Below, one piece after another: positions 19,027 through 31,463 of a stretch of 64,000 nucleotides of DNA; positions within the stretch are counted from its first letter, which is position 1; each line of letters opens with the position of its first letter. The stretch is taken from positions 6,758,001-6,822,000 of the forward strand of contig OY992832.1 of NCBI GenBank assembly GCA_963921425.1. Direction: 5' to 3'. The translations under genes were made by a program, and so were the position numbers. The notes beneath the pieces are model-generated. The model searched no databases. It worked only from the letters and a program-made list of their open reading frames with translations, and had not been told where the DNA came from. The DNA comes from Dryas octopetala (Eukaryota > Streptophyta > Magnoliopsida > Rosales > Rosaceae).

Positions 19027-20158
19027 ATGGAAGAGGATTGTTCTTGTTTAATTTATTTACAGACTGATAAGAGTCTGTATTGTCTTGAGGCCCTTGATGT
19101 ACTAAAAAAAGGGTCTTCAGGTCTTTCGAGGCTGGACAACTACTATTATCCAGAAGGACTACCTAATGGACTACGGTTTATGATTTGTGATAACAAGTTG
19201 TATATGCTCGGGGGTGCTCCTAACTTGAAAATATATTTCTGTGATCCTAGGGATCAACCAGATGAAAATGGACAATCTATCATCATATATCCAAGTGACT
19301 TTCCAAGTATGTATGGGCCGAAAACTGATCCCATTGTTGTCACCCTTGAGGACAAAGTGTATGTTCTATCCACATTTTATCGTGGCCACGTGGAAGAACA
19401 TAGGCCTGCGCTTTTTGAAGTCTATAATCCTGTCACCAAAGCATGGAAGGTTCTACCGAATCCGCCCTTCCTTTATAATCCTATGGGTTTTTGTCATGAT
19501 TTTGGTATGTATCATTATTTTTGGGGCAACAAGCTTGTTGTTTTCAGTTGTGTTCAGCTAATCGCCTACATGTTTGACACTATTGAAGAAACATGGGAGG
19601 CTGCACCTAGCATTCTTGGTTTTGCTGGATTTATACCATTCGAAGAATATCTATTTGGAATCTCTACCCATGACTCCCTAGCCCTTGTTGCTTACAAGGA
19701 CGTCGAGGACGTCGATCAGAAGGGGATACCCAAGCACAAGCAGGTGCTCTTTGAGCTTAAAAATGTGGGGGATGAATTTTGTGAGCCAATCTTAATTACC
19801 CCTATAGATGACAAGGGACATATCTGCATATTGCTTGGTGGCTGTATTGAATGGATAAAACAACAAGCAGGGGTTTGCGAACTGATTTTCAAATTGTCAA
19901 CAACAGGGGAAGGCATTTCAGGACTAAGTGCAAATTTGCTTTCTATGAAAAAGTACAGTGTGGAATTTGATAGCTCTCCAAAAATTTCTGCAATTGCAAT
20001 GTAAGAAAATCTTTTCTAGTCTCTTGGAACACTTTTAATGCAAATATTAAATCTTGCTCTTTGCTTGTTCCTTTCAATCTTAATGGTAAAGTTGTACTTT
20101 TAGGGGAAGACGTGTATCAACTCAACCTGGCAAGGACAATGACTATGGTGAAGTCTGA
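19027..20158 (+). CDS. Kelch-like protein of unknown function
   Basis: An open frame of 325 codons from ATG 19027 stops at 20004; splicing at GT 20001 to AG 20103 (exons 19027-20000 and 20104-20158) extends it to 342 residues (SAIAMGRRVSTQPGK...). A non-coding leader exon ending near 18555 with a GTAAG donor, and an acceptor CCACAG just before the ATG, suggest a real transcription unit. The protein has Kelch-type features (KLYMLGG, VYNPVTKAWKVLPNPP, TIEETWEAAP) that would form beta-propeller blades, but no F-box. It may be an intact gene, or a transposon-carried copy; it sits between the Helitron end and gene fragments within the DNA that splits BXL. The substrate or partner is unknown. Confidence 0.65.
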
Positions 20159-20310
20159 AGATGCGGTTGATGAAGGCAAGTGTTTCTCATAACAATGATT
20201 TCATACAAAGCGTTCATGCTCTGTTAACTACTTTATGTTTTTTTTTCCTAGTAAGTAACCAAGAGTCCGACGCATTCCTAGAAGTGATCTTCTTTTCTTT
20301 TGTATTTCAG

Positions 20311-20407
20311 TTTTTCGGCTGACGTTAAGAAGAAGAGGAAGAAGAAGCTGAACAAGCATAAGTATAGGAAGCTTAAGAAGCATCTTTGTTGCAAGTTCAG
20401 AGCTTGA
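20311..20407 (+). pseudogene. mS38/COX24-type C-terminal exon fragment
   Basis: After an acceptor (TTTCAG) an open stretch reads VKKKRKKKLNKHKYRKLKKH and stops at 20405-20407. This lysine-rich motif is the hallmark of the COX24/AURKAIP1 domain of mitochondrial small ribosomal subunit protein mS38. The upstream exon at 20104-20175 ends with AAG|GCAAGT, a good GC-type donor, but no frame joins it to this exon without a stop, so I treat it as a fragment placed downstream of the Kelch-like gene. Confidence 0.6.
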
Positions 20408-21150
20408 TGTAGTAATGGAGGTTTAGGCTTAGTTTTTTGTGTTCTCATACGTTTCTGAACTCTAATTTGTTTGTTTGTGCTGACTGCTGACAGTGAGAAG
20501 TATTATGCATTTTGCTTAGAAATTTGAATGGATTATCGAGGTTTTGATTAAATTATATTATTATAGAGTATGGAAACCATTGAGTTCAATTCGATTTACT
20601 TTCATAATTAGTTCTTTTGTTTTGGCTGTGCATTGACTATCTTTTCTAAGGTTAGGAATTTCCTCTCTTCATTATTATTTTTGTTCAATCGAATTCAACC
20701 TGCATTTTTTTTAAGTAAAGGCTTTTAATTGAAATTCACAATGGCCAAATATGTCAGGCTCTCTAATTAATTTCAAAGAAAACCCCTTTTTTTTTTTGTC
20801 GTAGAAACCATTTCTTACATACAATACTTACAAAATTACTGTCAAGCCTTAGAGGATGGTTTGTTTGTGCTCTACAGATAATCCTTATTTCGTATTTTCT
20901 CTACAATTGTTTTCGGATTTTTTTTTTTGGTGTTTGAAACTGAATGATTGTGTGAAATTTTGATTCATTGACAGGTTTGTTTGCTTCCACTAGCCTGTTC
21001 TTCATTCGATTTTCAGTTCTTCTGAATTTGCTCTTACATTTTGATTTTGATATATATATAGTTCTTTGTCTTTTTCAACACCCATCTTTCTTCTTATAAA
21101 AGCTATATACCTTTTTTAGTTCTCTGTGTTGCGCTTTGAAATGGATTTTC
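20408..21150. other. AT-rich spacer inside the insertion
   Basis: There are no coding features. Poly-T tracts and AT-rich sequence probably include the 3' UTR of the Kelch-like transcript. Confidence 0.4.
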
Positions 21151-21159
21151 CGGACTGAG

Positions 21160-21895
21160 CATTTTACCTTGGTAAGTACATTTTATTATACTAGATTGAG
21201 TTAGTGTTCAGTTTTTCTATTTCTTTTCCATTATATTGCTCATTCTGTTATGGAATTGTAGAGAAAGTGAAACATATTAAGTTTATTCTTTGTTTCTCAG
21301 GAGCTTATGATGAAGGAGAATCTGTTGCAAGGGCATATAATTTAGCTACACTTAAGTACTGGGACCGGTTCCCGGTATGAATATCATCACCTACATAATA
21401 TGAAGTGTTTAAAACTCAAAACAAAGTTTTTTTTTTTTCATGCCCTTAGAAGTTTAGCATGAAAAAGTCTGATCCGACATTGATGCTGCTGTTTACAGAT
21501 ATCTCACTATGAGAAATAAATTGAGATCATGCAAACTGTGACAAAAGAAGAGTATCTCGCCTTATTAAGAAGGTAGGACTGCATACATCTTTTTGGTGAA
21601 AAGACTTCCACACTGAGAAATTTCTTTGGCCACAGTTTCCTTGATAATTAAAACTATATGTTTCTTTGTTCCAGAAAAAGCAGTGGCGTTTCAAGAGGTG
21701 TATCCAAGTACAGAGGAGTTGCAAGGTGACATTCTTAACATTTTGATGATCAAACCAAATCCTTTAAATCTTACTAAGGAAAAAACAATATCTAATAGTT
21801 TGGCACATATTTTGCAGACACCATCATAATGGTAGATGAGAAGCAAGAATAGGGAGTGTTTTCGGGAACGAGTACCTCTACCTTGGCACTTACAA
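21160..21895 (+). pseudogene. AP2 (WRI1-like) transcription factor fragment
   Basis: Five exon pieces with introns retained: to 21171 (…FYLG), 21301-21374 (GAYDEGESVARAYNLATLKYW), 21499-21572 (EIMQTVTKEEYLALLRR), 21675-21725 (KSSGVSRGVSKYRGVAR) and 21819 to about 21894 (HHHNGR, EARIGSVFGNEYLYLGTYN). These span the end of the first AP2 domain, the linker and the start of the second, in the SKYRGVARHHHNGR style of WRINKLED1-like factors rather than ANT. Two stops break it: YEK-TAA at about 21517 and TGA in place of the Trp codon of GRW at about 21838. Retained introns show a DNA-level copy, not a retrocopy. The beginning and end of the gene are absent. Confidence 0.85.
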
Positions 21896-22984
21896 TAAGT
21901 TAATTCCCATATTTGAATATTTGTGAGATAAGCTTTGTCATAAAAGAGGAAATTGAAGATAAGCTTTCTCTTTTCCTCTGCAAGTCTGTAAAGATGTACT
22001 ATTCATTTTGTTCCTACTTTCCTATTTTACTTGCGTTATTTTCCATTGATTACTGAGTTTGAGCTTTCGTTATTGAGTTTGAGCTGAATTTTTGTTTGTC
22101 TGAGTTAGTATGGCAGAGCTGGGTTTAGGTTGGATTTGGGTCAGAATTGTGTTTGGTTAAGTTGGCCTTTATGTATGAATTCAAGTGACCTTATGAAACA
22201 GTGTCTGTTAGACCTTTTGTTTTGCTGGATATGGTTTTTCACAGCTTCAATATCTTTGAGAACAGGTTTATGTTAGTTTATTTGGTTTGAAATTTATGGT
22301 AAAACAAGAGTAAAAATTGTGACCTGATCTCTCTCTCTGCCTTTTTTGTGTTTCTTTGATGAATGATTAAAAGTTAAATATCTAATGCTAAAAATCAAGG
22401 CAAAGATAGATTTGTTTAATCTTTAATAACTGTTTAGACATTTTATTCACTTTGTTTTTCAGATGAGTGTTCAATTTGTCCATTATTTGTAAGCGTAGCT
22501 TTTGTCAATTGTAATATAGGTTCTCTTTATTTCTTAATCTGGACAATACAATTCAGTAGATTCTTTTTATACTGTTATGGTTTGAATTTTTGAATCTATT
22601 AGAATCATCAAGTTACTGCACATTGAATCTGAAATTGGCATCCTGATTTCAATTTAGTAGAACAAATCTAAGTTGCATTTGAGGATCTTATTGAATTTTA
22701 TTTAGAAATGTACAAGAAACATTACAATTAGTAAATTAAGTTCATTCTTATTGTTTAAGTTGCTTTCAATTGGTTAGAAGTGTTCCTTTTGATTAAATGG
22801 CTTAATTTGCTACAATAAATTTTAGCAGCCTCTTCATACATCTTATCAATCTCATTCAAATGAAATTTTTGCATTCATATGTTTTTTTCCTACACATTAA
22901 ACAATATCTCTACACTTTTAAATTATATGGACTCAAATTTGACCATTTATTTACACTAACAAATAACATTTTCCAAATTTCCAG
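21896..22984. other. AT-rich spacer inside the insertion
   Basis: No gene, terminal repeat or hairpin was recognised. The last part looks like an intron preceding the tail exon at 22985. Confidence 0.4.
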
Positions 22985-23395
22985 CAAAGAAGAGGACAAG
23001 CCCCCTGCAGAGGACAACAAGAAAGAGGAGAAGCCCCCTGTCGAAGACAGCAAAGAAGAGAAGACTCTCATGTAGAACACACCAAAGCAGATGACAAACC
23101 CAAACCCAGCAGCAATCAAGATGACACCCCCAAAACCCATTACGCCACCTGTGAACACCCATCCAAAATTTTTTTGAACAATGAGCGGTTGAATACTACT
23201 GATCTTTTGATTACTATGACGTGCAAATCTCTCACAAGTATTGTAATATTTTCTGAATGCTGTTTGGTTTATTAAGATATGATCAATATCTTAACATAAC
23301 AACCAGTATATAAAAAATACCATGAATTCACATTTTGTAACTTCAACTTGGTGAAACATTGATGTCACTATTTATAAACATATTTAGATTTCCAT
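22985..23395 (+). repeat. Second copy of Helitron-linked tail exon and 3' flank
   Basis: An acceptor (TTTCCAG) leads into a short open exon, 22985-23075, encoding KEEDKPPAEDNKKEEKPP and ending in TAG. It is a relative of the last exon at 16378-16486. The following about 300 bases also align with 16487-16720 (shared words TTGTAATATTTT, GCTGTTTG, TTATTAAGATA, CAACCAG). The match fades near 23395 and no Helitron terminus follows, so this looks like a truncated second element or a segmental duplicate. Confidence 0.6.
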
Positions 23396-23587
23396 GTATA
23401 TATAAAAAGTCTTATCTTTCCATTAAATTTTTTTAAGCTTTCTATCATAACTTAAAACCTTTTTTTTTCTTTTTCTTAAAATAAACTTTCATTCAAGCAT
23501 TCACCTCAAGTTGTTTTCTTCTTTTTTGACACAAGGGATTTGCTACCCACCCATAGGTGGGGCGGCCAGCTAAACCCAACAATTTAA
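23396..23587. other. AT-rich spacer
   Basis: AT-rich sequence with a small hairpin CCCACC/GGTGGG near 23548; it reads into the MITE. Confidence 0.35.
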
Positions 23588-24049
23588 GGTCATGTTTATT
23601 AATATGAAATGAGAGAAAAAATGAATCGGAGTGAGAAAAATAGGTGAGATAATGATTTGGAGAGGAGGAGAGTAATTCTCATTAAATTGTTTAATAACCA
23701 TTTAGAATGAAAATGAAGTTGATTTTCATTCTTATGTTTATTAATTATCATAAATCGGAATAACTAAAAAGTTCGAGTGCTGTTAAAAAAAATTTATTTT
23801 CTTAATAGGTATTTTATAATTATTAAAAAAATTGAAGGTACTTTTGGTATTAATTAATGACTCACGATGGAATGAGAGTCAATATCATGTCTCTCTTAAG
23901 GAATGAGATTGAGAGAATGATTTCTCATTTTAGAGTGGGCCCCATTTATTTTTTTGATTTCCCAATACAAGTAAACACATGATTAAAGTGGAATGAGATG
24001 AGAATGACTCACATTCATTTCACTTCCATTCCATATAAGTAAACGTGTG
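23588..24049. mobile_element. Tourist/Harbinger-like MITE
   Basis: This 462-bp sequence is flanked by TAA (23585-23587 and 24050-24052), a typical 3-bp Harbinger target duplication. The ends are imperfect inverted repeats: GGTCATGTTTATTAATATG against the complement of CATATAAGTAAACGTGTG. The interior is AT-rich with repeated GAATGAGA-type words and no ORF. It interrupts otherwise continuous spacer. Confidence 0.6.
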
Positions 24050-24629
24050 TAAGAACACATCACCCACCTGGTTTAATTTTCGTCATACATTCTTGTGATG
24101 TTTTATATGTTAACAATGTTGTAATCTAGGGCGGCCAAAACGAAACTGATGATGTATTAATATACTTTCCAACCATTTTACTTTTGTTACATCCTTTTTA
24201 TTTTTTACAAAAATTGTGACTTCAATTTTTTTTCATGAAAATAAATCATCAAAGAAAGCAAATTGCATAAACGCAAGCTTTAAAATAAAAAATAAAAAAA
24301 AATCCCTAACTCCTAAATAATACATTCTACCAGCCCAGTTTTTCAGCCATTTTTATCAGTAGATTACATAATGAAAACTTGCAAGACACAATAGAGTCAA
24401 TGACAGTGAATGAACGGGTGTTGGGATTTATAGAGATAGGCTTTGACATGAGTTTAATGGGGAGAAGAATGTTACGGGGTAGTGCTTTTGTACACACACA
24501 CATTTTTTACAATCAGACAGCATCTTCATGTCAACCTACAATTCACGATCATCAATAGTTACAAACATTGTTCTCTGGGTAAGGTTCCTCTAATCTACAG
24601 GGCAAAAAGATTGTTCCATTTTAACCGCT
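24050..24629. other. Spacer downstream of DCL4-like pseudogene
   Basis: This presumably contains the former 3' UTR of the DCL4-like gene (minus strand). No other feature was seen. Confidence 0.4.
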
Positions 24630-27600
24630 CTAGTCTATATACCCTTTGTTTTTCAAGTACCAAAGCGCCCCTTCTGCTGCTTGCTCTGCTGCTGCTCTCT
24701 TTTTTGTATTAGGTGCTCCGAAACACTCCAATTTCATATCTGGAGCGTCTTCTATCTCTAATACAACCTTGAAAGTGAATCTGCAAAGGATTTGAATTGA
24801 GCATAATAAAAGAAATCAGTACAGGAGTCTTATCGCAAAGTTTACACTTTTGAGAACAAGTTCAACAACTTATAATGGCTGTAAAAATGGTCTCTGCTCT
24901 TTACTGCTTGCACTCTAGTAATGCACGTGGATACATCATGCCAAACAAAAAGTGGTGGCAAAACTTTAGATCTGGTCTACAGTGATGAAACAGCATTAAC
25001 TGGCAAGCAACACTGGTACAAAAATTGTTTAAAGCTAACAAGATCGGCAAGCTGGGGAGCAGAGGACTAACTCAATGTAGAGTGATTTAAACAAGGTACT
25101 TACTTTCATACCTCCGAAAGAACTTATTTTAACAATATCCAATAATGGGTAGAAATTTCCAGTTTCAGGCATCAATTCCAATTTACCACATCAAATAAGA
25201 TTTCTTGTATATGCTGATGAGAACTTTTTTATTTATTAAGTTAGGAGTCAGCATCACAATCCTTTTCACCATTACAGCCCTTTTGTGTCTCGAAGAAGTC
25301 AATCATTGAGTGTAGATGATCTATCAGTAAGGATACTATATTTCTACAGCAAATGGAATTTATTTTACTTGATTATCTTTCTCTGCTGGCTGTAACCATA
25401 CAAAAAACAGGTTGGACAAACCAGTCTGAACCCTAAGTATTCAGTCTTTAAGTATGCGTTTGATTCCTCTTAAGAAAATATTCTTCTAACAAACACCTTA
25501 GTATTATTACTATATATGATGTACTTACGATTTTAAGTGGCTTGGTCCTTCCTCCTTGCAGCATTCGAATGAAGGGGGATCCCAATAGTTAGCAGCACAG
25601 ATTTCATACAAACGAGATCTTGCTGTTTCTTTGCGTGACTCACCTGGCAGATTTTCGGAGAGTAAGCAAATGTGAAAAAATGTCCATACTTCATTCCTTG
25701 CAAGTACAAGAAACGTTAACAGTACCTCCGGTTTGTGAGGTAGCATCACAGCTATGATTTTTTGACTGCTCGAAATGGAGATGAGGGCTTTCGTACAGAT
25801 TTTATGCAGAAGAAGTGACCATTGCTCAGTTCATTCATAGAATGCAATTTGGAGTTAAAATTGCTGCCAGAAGGTTCTTGTACGCTTAATTTATCAAATC
25901 CAGTAACATCAGGAGGTACAACATCTATTGGTGTTTCATCATATCCAATAAGTTTGGCTTCCATTTTGCTGCTTGATTTTAAGACTTCCTCCAAAGATTT
26001 GGACTTGGGTATATTGCCTTGAGCCTGCAATTCCAATAAATGATCCCCAAAAACAGAAGTTAATTAATTACAAAGACTGAAAGTGAAATAAATACCCACC
26101 CCCCACCCCCCCTTCCTACCATTATTAGAGAGAGAATTAGAAATCGGAGAATGGGCACATTGGATATGCGCAGATTACAGCTAAAGTTTAGTTGATAACT
26201 TGATATAACAACTACAAAGGTCAGCATCAAGGCCCTAAAATCAAATTGATTCATAATATCATGTAAATAATGTTTTTCTTAAAAAAAAATTCCAACTCAT
26301 CTCTATTACATCATTTTTATTCTAAGATTCAAAATTGTTAGAGAATACTGTTACTGAATACCAATTCAACACCCTTATCACCACATGGAAACGTTAGAAG
26401 TATTCATGTAGGCCTTTAGGCATGAACACAATTTCTCCTACTTTGAAATCAATAGATTCAACTTTCATTGACACTAGACATCAACTTTTGGCCCAACATG
26501 GTTAGACCTACTAGAACCAAAGTAAACACTTGTAGGAGCTAGTTTCAAAGAGGTTGAACGGTTGCATATAGAACATAAAGCATGTAATTTTACCTTCAAC
26601 TTTGCGAAACCTAGTTGTGCAGAAGCTCTAATAGCATCCCTTTTGTTCAGGCTGGTCAAGGAAGCAGTTGCAAAAACATTATTCCCATTTACTGTTGCCT
26701 CAATAGAATATGCTCTACCCTTCTTTGATGGTAAAAAATTAAGATCCCATGTATGAGCTTGGCAAAGTTCTCGTAGTTCCCTAATAGGACTAAGCTGCAA
26801 GCTGGAAAAGCTCATGAATGGTTTCAGAAAGGATAGCATGATCTTCCAAACACGGTTCAAATTGAACCCTGTATCAAGAAGAATTGAACCCAGACAGGAC
26901 TCTACGACGTCACCCAGAGCCTGAAGCAATAATTATAATCATATAAGACTCAGATGAAGAAGCATTACTAATTCATAATAACAAATTTATATACCTATTC
27001 TGTTTCCTAAAAAAACAAAAAATCACTAATTTATACTTCTACACAAAGGCATGCTCCAAAAAACCCAGAGGTTTGCTTCTTCCCACCACTCAGAACAAAA
27101 GAATTTAAACACCTTTATTTGCAAAGTTTCCTTTCTGTTAACCATACCATATAAAAGAGGATAACATTGCAACAAAAAACTTAGTATTTTTAACCTATGA
27201 CCAAAATTTAAACACCTTATTTGCTAAGTTTCTGTTTGTGTAAATATGTAATCCTAAGCATCTCAGGCAATAAAACTTGTATTTTCTTTTAAACTGACCA
27301 CAGCAGAAAGATTAATATATTAGGGATCGACCATATTATTTAACCAATGACAACTAAAACTTTTCCAAGAGCAGATGAAGTTGCCTACGTGATAAAGAAA
27401 AAAAGATTTACTAACCAGGTCTTATCAGTAAGCGAACAAAGAAAAAGTAACACAGAAGTCTAAATGCACACCTTTGGACATTTGGGCCCATCAAGCAGAC
27501 CCCTTTCTGATGCAGGTGTTTCAATGAAGTCCACATAAATTTTTATAGCCTCTTCAAGGCTATCAGAATCACTGAGTAGAAATTTGTGGAAGCCTCGATC

Positions 27601-30600
27601 TACTGCAACATAAGCAAAGGCTTTATTATTCACAGACGCTGATCTTAAATCTGTCAATTGGCCCGGCTTTAACTTTGGATATACAGAATACAGGTATGAG
27701 GTAATCAGGTAGTCCAAGACAGCATCTCCAAGAAACTCCAATCTCTGATCAAAACCATCAAGGCAAAGCAAATTGAAGCAGCATAATACAAAATGTACCA
27801 AGGGCAGGCTAGTATGCCAAGGTTATTAAGCAGAAAAGAAAAGATTTTTGTTCAACACTTGGAAGTAAAAAATGAATATAGAGGGCATACCTGATAGCAG
27901 CCTCCTCCATGCTTGTTGTAAGACGGATGTACAAATGCCTGTAACAGCAGACCTCTGTGGAGAAACGAATGCCCTACAGAACTTTCAAGGGCAGCAATGT
28001 CTATGTGAGCAGCAAGTGGGAAGTATCTAGTGCTTTCTAAGCATACTCTAGAAACTTGTGATGGTTCAATGTCCACTTGTATGCCAATCCATCTAAGGAA
28101 TGCAGTTGCAGCTTTAAAGCCACTGTCAACTATGAATGCTCCAACAAGGGCTTCAACAACATCAGAAATTGTTTTCTTATATAACCAATGGTGACCCTTA
28201 TATTACTACATCTGACTTCACTAGAATTTGCATGATTTACTACACTGCATAAATCTTGAGAGCGAATAGCTCCTTTTGTCTCATGGTCACAAATATTTGA
28301 GCAAGGACGGCCTAAAGCAAAGAACTGAGAGGGTTCACATGACTGGTCCCGTATGTATACCTGAAAAAAGAGAGCCAAATTATACACTTCAATATTTAAA
28401 AAATACATAATTCTTGAAATTTATTTGTTTTATAAAAAATTAAAAATCAGTAAATGAAAAAAGGTGTTTATTATACTGAATACTTCTTTATGTGACAGTG
28501 TAGAACATATGGGAGGTGCCTGGACAAGATAGAGAAGACAACATTTATGCAGTAATGAAACACTTCCATGTCAAACCCCCTTATTTGTGTACATGACTGT
28601 TACGTAGAAGAGTCCTAAAAATGAATCACATGTTTGTTTTTTCAGTTTTTTGGAGGTAGCATGTTTGTCACCTATTATCCATGTGGGAAAGAGGCCCTTG
28701 ATAAGACATGAGAATTAGCATCACTAGATAGATTTTATTTGTAGTAATTAGTTTCAGACCCCAATCGAGAAACATTCAAAGATCTAGAATTGATTTTTTT
28801 TTTTTGTTGGCCACACTAGAATTGATTAAGCTAATAGATAATTAAGAAAATCCAAAGTAAATACACTATATCAAGTATAGGTTGAAGTAAAACAACCCAA
28901 AAAACCAAAACTAACATACTAAAACAATGATAGATAAATGAAAATTTATAAAATAAGAATCATTTCCAAAACGAATAAAATGAAATAAAATCATACCTGT
29001 AAGTTGCTTCTAGTCGCTAGCTTGTATAAATTGGAATTGTTTACCACATTAGAACGTTTCCTTGTTAGTTCACCTTCATGAAGGGAATCCTGCAAAAGGA
29101 AAAGTGTCGTCCAACTGCAAATTTGAGGAAAGCATCACCAAGTATTTCAAGCCTTTCAAGGGAAAACCGTTCCTGGCACTTCTCGGTTGTGAGTGCTTCT
29201 AAAACCTTGCATGAACATTCAAAGCCACAGGATTTAGATTCATGTATAGACCAAGTCATTTGAAGATTTGGGTAGGTGTAATGACCAATTTAGATTAATA
29301 ACTTTTTTATCAAAGCCAATACTCAAAACAATATCATGGAGAAAGGTCATACTCTCTGGGCAGTAACCTCAGCTCCCTCTGGAAATGAACCAGATAATAC
29401 ACGCTTCAGTTCGATGGCGACAAGCAAGTTTTCCAGACGGTGCATGATTGATGGTAACAGAGATATTGAACTCCCAATATCTTTTGAAAAGCCTATTACC
29501 TTCAACTCGCAAAGCTCAGGAGGCAAGTCAGTAAAATACTCATCTAGTTGATGTGGTCCTGTTGTGATAGCATAAAAAGCTCATATATTAATGACTTAAG
29601 TGGCAAGTGCACGCACACGCATGCACACACACACACACAGATGCAAGAAACATTCAGAAGAGTCCAAAGTCAAACAAAAAGCTCTTCTTTATAATTGATA
29701 TTCTCATTAACAAGGAAAAGAAAAGTAATAAAAGTAGCAATCTAAGCAGGAATGAACGTACTTCAGCCTGTTGAAGATTATGCATCATGCACAGATTTCT
29801 TGTTAGCACTTCAGTTTTTTCATTCTATGATGCACATAAGAATGTATCCAGTTCACACAAAGAGCATATTTCTTCACAAGAAACCTAAGTAACATACTTC
29901 CTTAAATATCTTGTTTCCATTATTATGATTTATTTTTGAAAATTTTGTTACTGTTTCTTGCTTATTTTGTTGGAAAACAAAAGCAGAGAACAGGGGAAAA
30001 AAGATTACCAAAAACAACTTTACTGAATCATTAATCATAGCATTTGTAAGCATGATAATATGCATGCATGTCCTGATGTAAGTATGTATGTGTAGTCTGA
30101 CAAACTGAATCAATGTACAATATGAAATTTTAATCCGGTCCAAAATACATATGTCAGGAACCAAAGTACAGAATAACCCCCCCCCCCCCCCCCCCCAAAC
30201 AAAAAAAGAGAACTGTGACAGGAAAACAAAATCCAACAGAAAGAAGTTACCCAAATCTTCTGGCCTTTGGTTGTGTAGCAAGTTGTGCAAAGAGAAAAGT
30301 GGTTTTCCCCAGAGAAGCTGTTGCTCAGGGTATTTAAGATGAATGCCAAACCTGCTCCCAAAATTTAAGCAAAAGCCCCATAATAAATAAATTATAAGTA
30401 AAATCTATGAAAATAAAGTGCATTAAGACAGATGCCAAACGTCTATATCCACCTATATGTGTAAAATCCTTTCACATATAAAAAATTATTGCCAGTAAGC
30501 AGAAAAATTTAGAACAATGTAATATAATATAACATGTGCTCAGAAGGAAGATATAATGATATTAATGACTAAAAGTTATTAAGGAGACAGGAAGTCAGTT

Positions 30601-31463
30601 ACCTACTTTTTAATTAAATGATCCACATAGCTTAAAGTGCCTTTATGTGGGCTGTAGGCATTTCTTCCACGAACAACATTGGTGATGAAGTAAAATGTAT
30701 TCTTATATGGGCCATAAACTAAACCATTCTCAACATCACTTATGCTTCTGCAACCTGATGCAAGTTGAATATCCGAAGAAAGAAATGTCCCGTCAATTGC
30801 ATCTCCTGGAGCTTATCATATTCACCCAAAGTTACTGGAAGCAAACGGTAGAAAGTTGATGAGCTCGATCTGCTAGAGTCAATCCTTCCCAATGGAACAA
30901 ATTCAGAAACAAATTCTGTTCGGTTGAGGAACATTTCTTGAAATTTTTGTGCCAGCATGATCTGCAAACAGAAATGGTGAACATTGAGAATTTGAGATAG
31001 ACGAAAGAAAAATTAATATTATTTTGAAAGCAACTATCTACTTCATCTTTGCCAAACTCTGCAAATCCTGATGGGACCAACTTTGTCATCACAGATCTAC
31101 CATGAGCGAGATGAAGATCAAGTTCCATTGTTTCAGCCTCTACTGGGAGAGGTGCCTTGACAAATAGACCAAAGCTTCTATAGGTCCTGTCGTCAGGATC
31201 AGGAATAAATTTTATATAGTAAGAGCTGAGGGAAACAAGATCCTCCAAGTTAGTCCATGGCCCTTTTAGTGCAGCAGGAACCAGCATCTCATGTAGTTCT
31301 CCTCGTGAATCCTCATGTGGCACAAATAGAATCATAGATAATTAATAATGGGAATAAGAGAAACCTAAGTTTGAATAGCAAGTTGTCATTGTTCAACCTT
31401 CGATACTTTCAGAATCAGAAGAGTCTAGCACCAGCTCCTCTACATTTGTGTTATCTTTCTGTA
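24630..31463 (-). pseudogene. DCL4: DCL4 (Dicer-like 4) 3' half, 5'-truncated with frameshifts
   Basis: DCL4 cleaves long dsRNA into 21-nt siRNAs. Only the part from just before PAZ to the C-terminus exists; helicase and DUF283 are gone. Exons: 31463-31398, about 31335-31042, 30961-30607, 30351-30251, 29558-29353, 29205-28997, 28360-27891, 27744-27472, 26920-26594, 26024-25726, 25643-25529 and 24780-24630. Seen: PAZ (YVDHLIKK-FGIHLKYPEQ), RNase IIIa ([16 protein letters not shown]), RNase IIIb (RLEFLGDAVLDYLI) and two dsRBDs. Lesions: about 60 bases lost with frameshift at 30811; a T-run deletion near 29100; frameshift near 28200; frameshift near 25765; no good acceptor before the 31335 exon. 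The introns rule out a retrocopy. Pieces between lesions are well kept, so the damage is fairly young. DCL4 rather than DCL2 is inferred from the second dsRBD and the FAVGRH and SVYPKLKPGQL stretches. It ends exactly where BXL sequence resumes. Confidence 0.92.
30177..30196 (+). repeat. 20-base poly-C run
   Basis: An uninterrupted run of about 20 C bases lies in an intron of the DCL4-like pseudogene. Length may be unreliable in the assembly. Confidence 0.8.

Noticed and set aside
23540..23576. Hairpin CCCACC/GGTGGG followed by CTAA as a second Helitron end
   Set aside because: The spacing roughly fits, but the following base is A, not T, and the stem is short; not distinguishable from chance.
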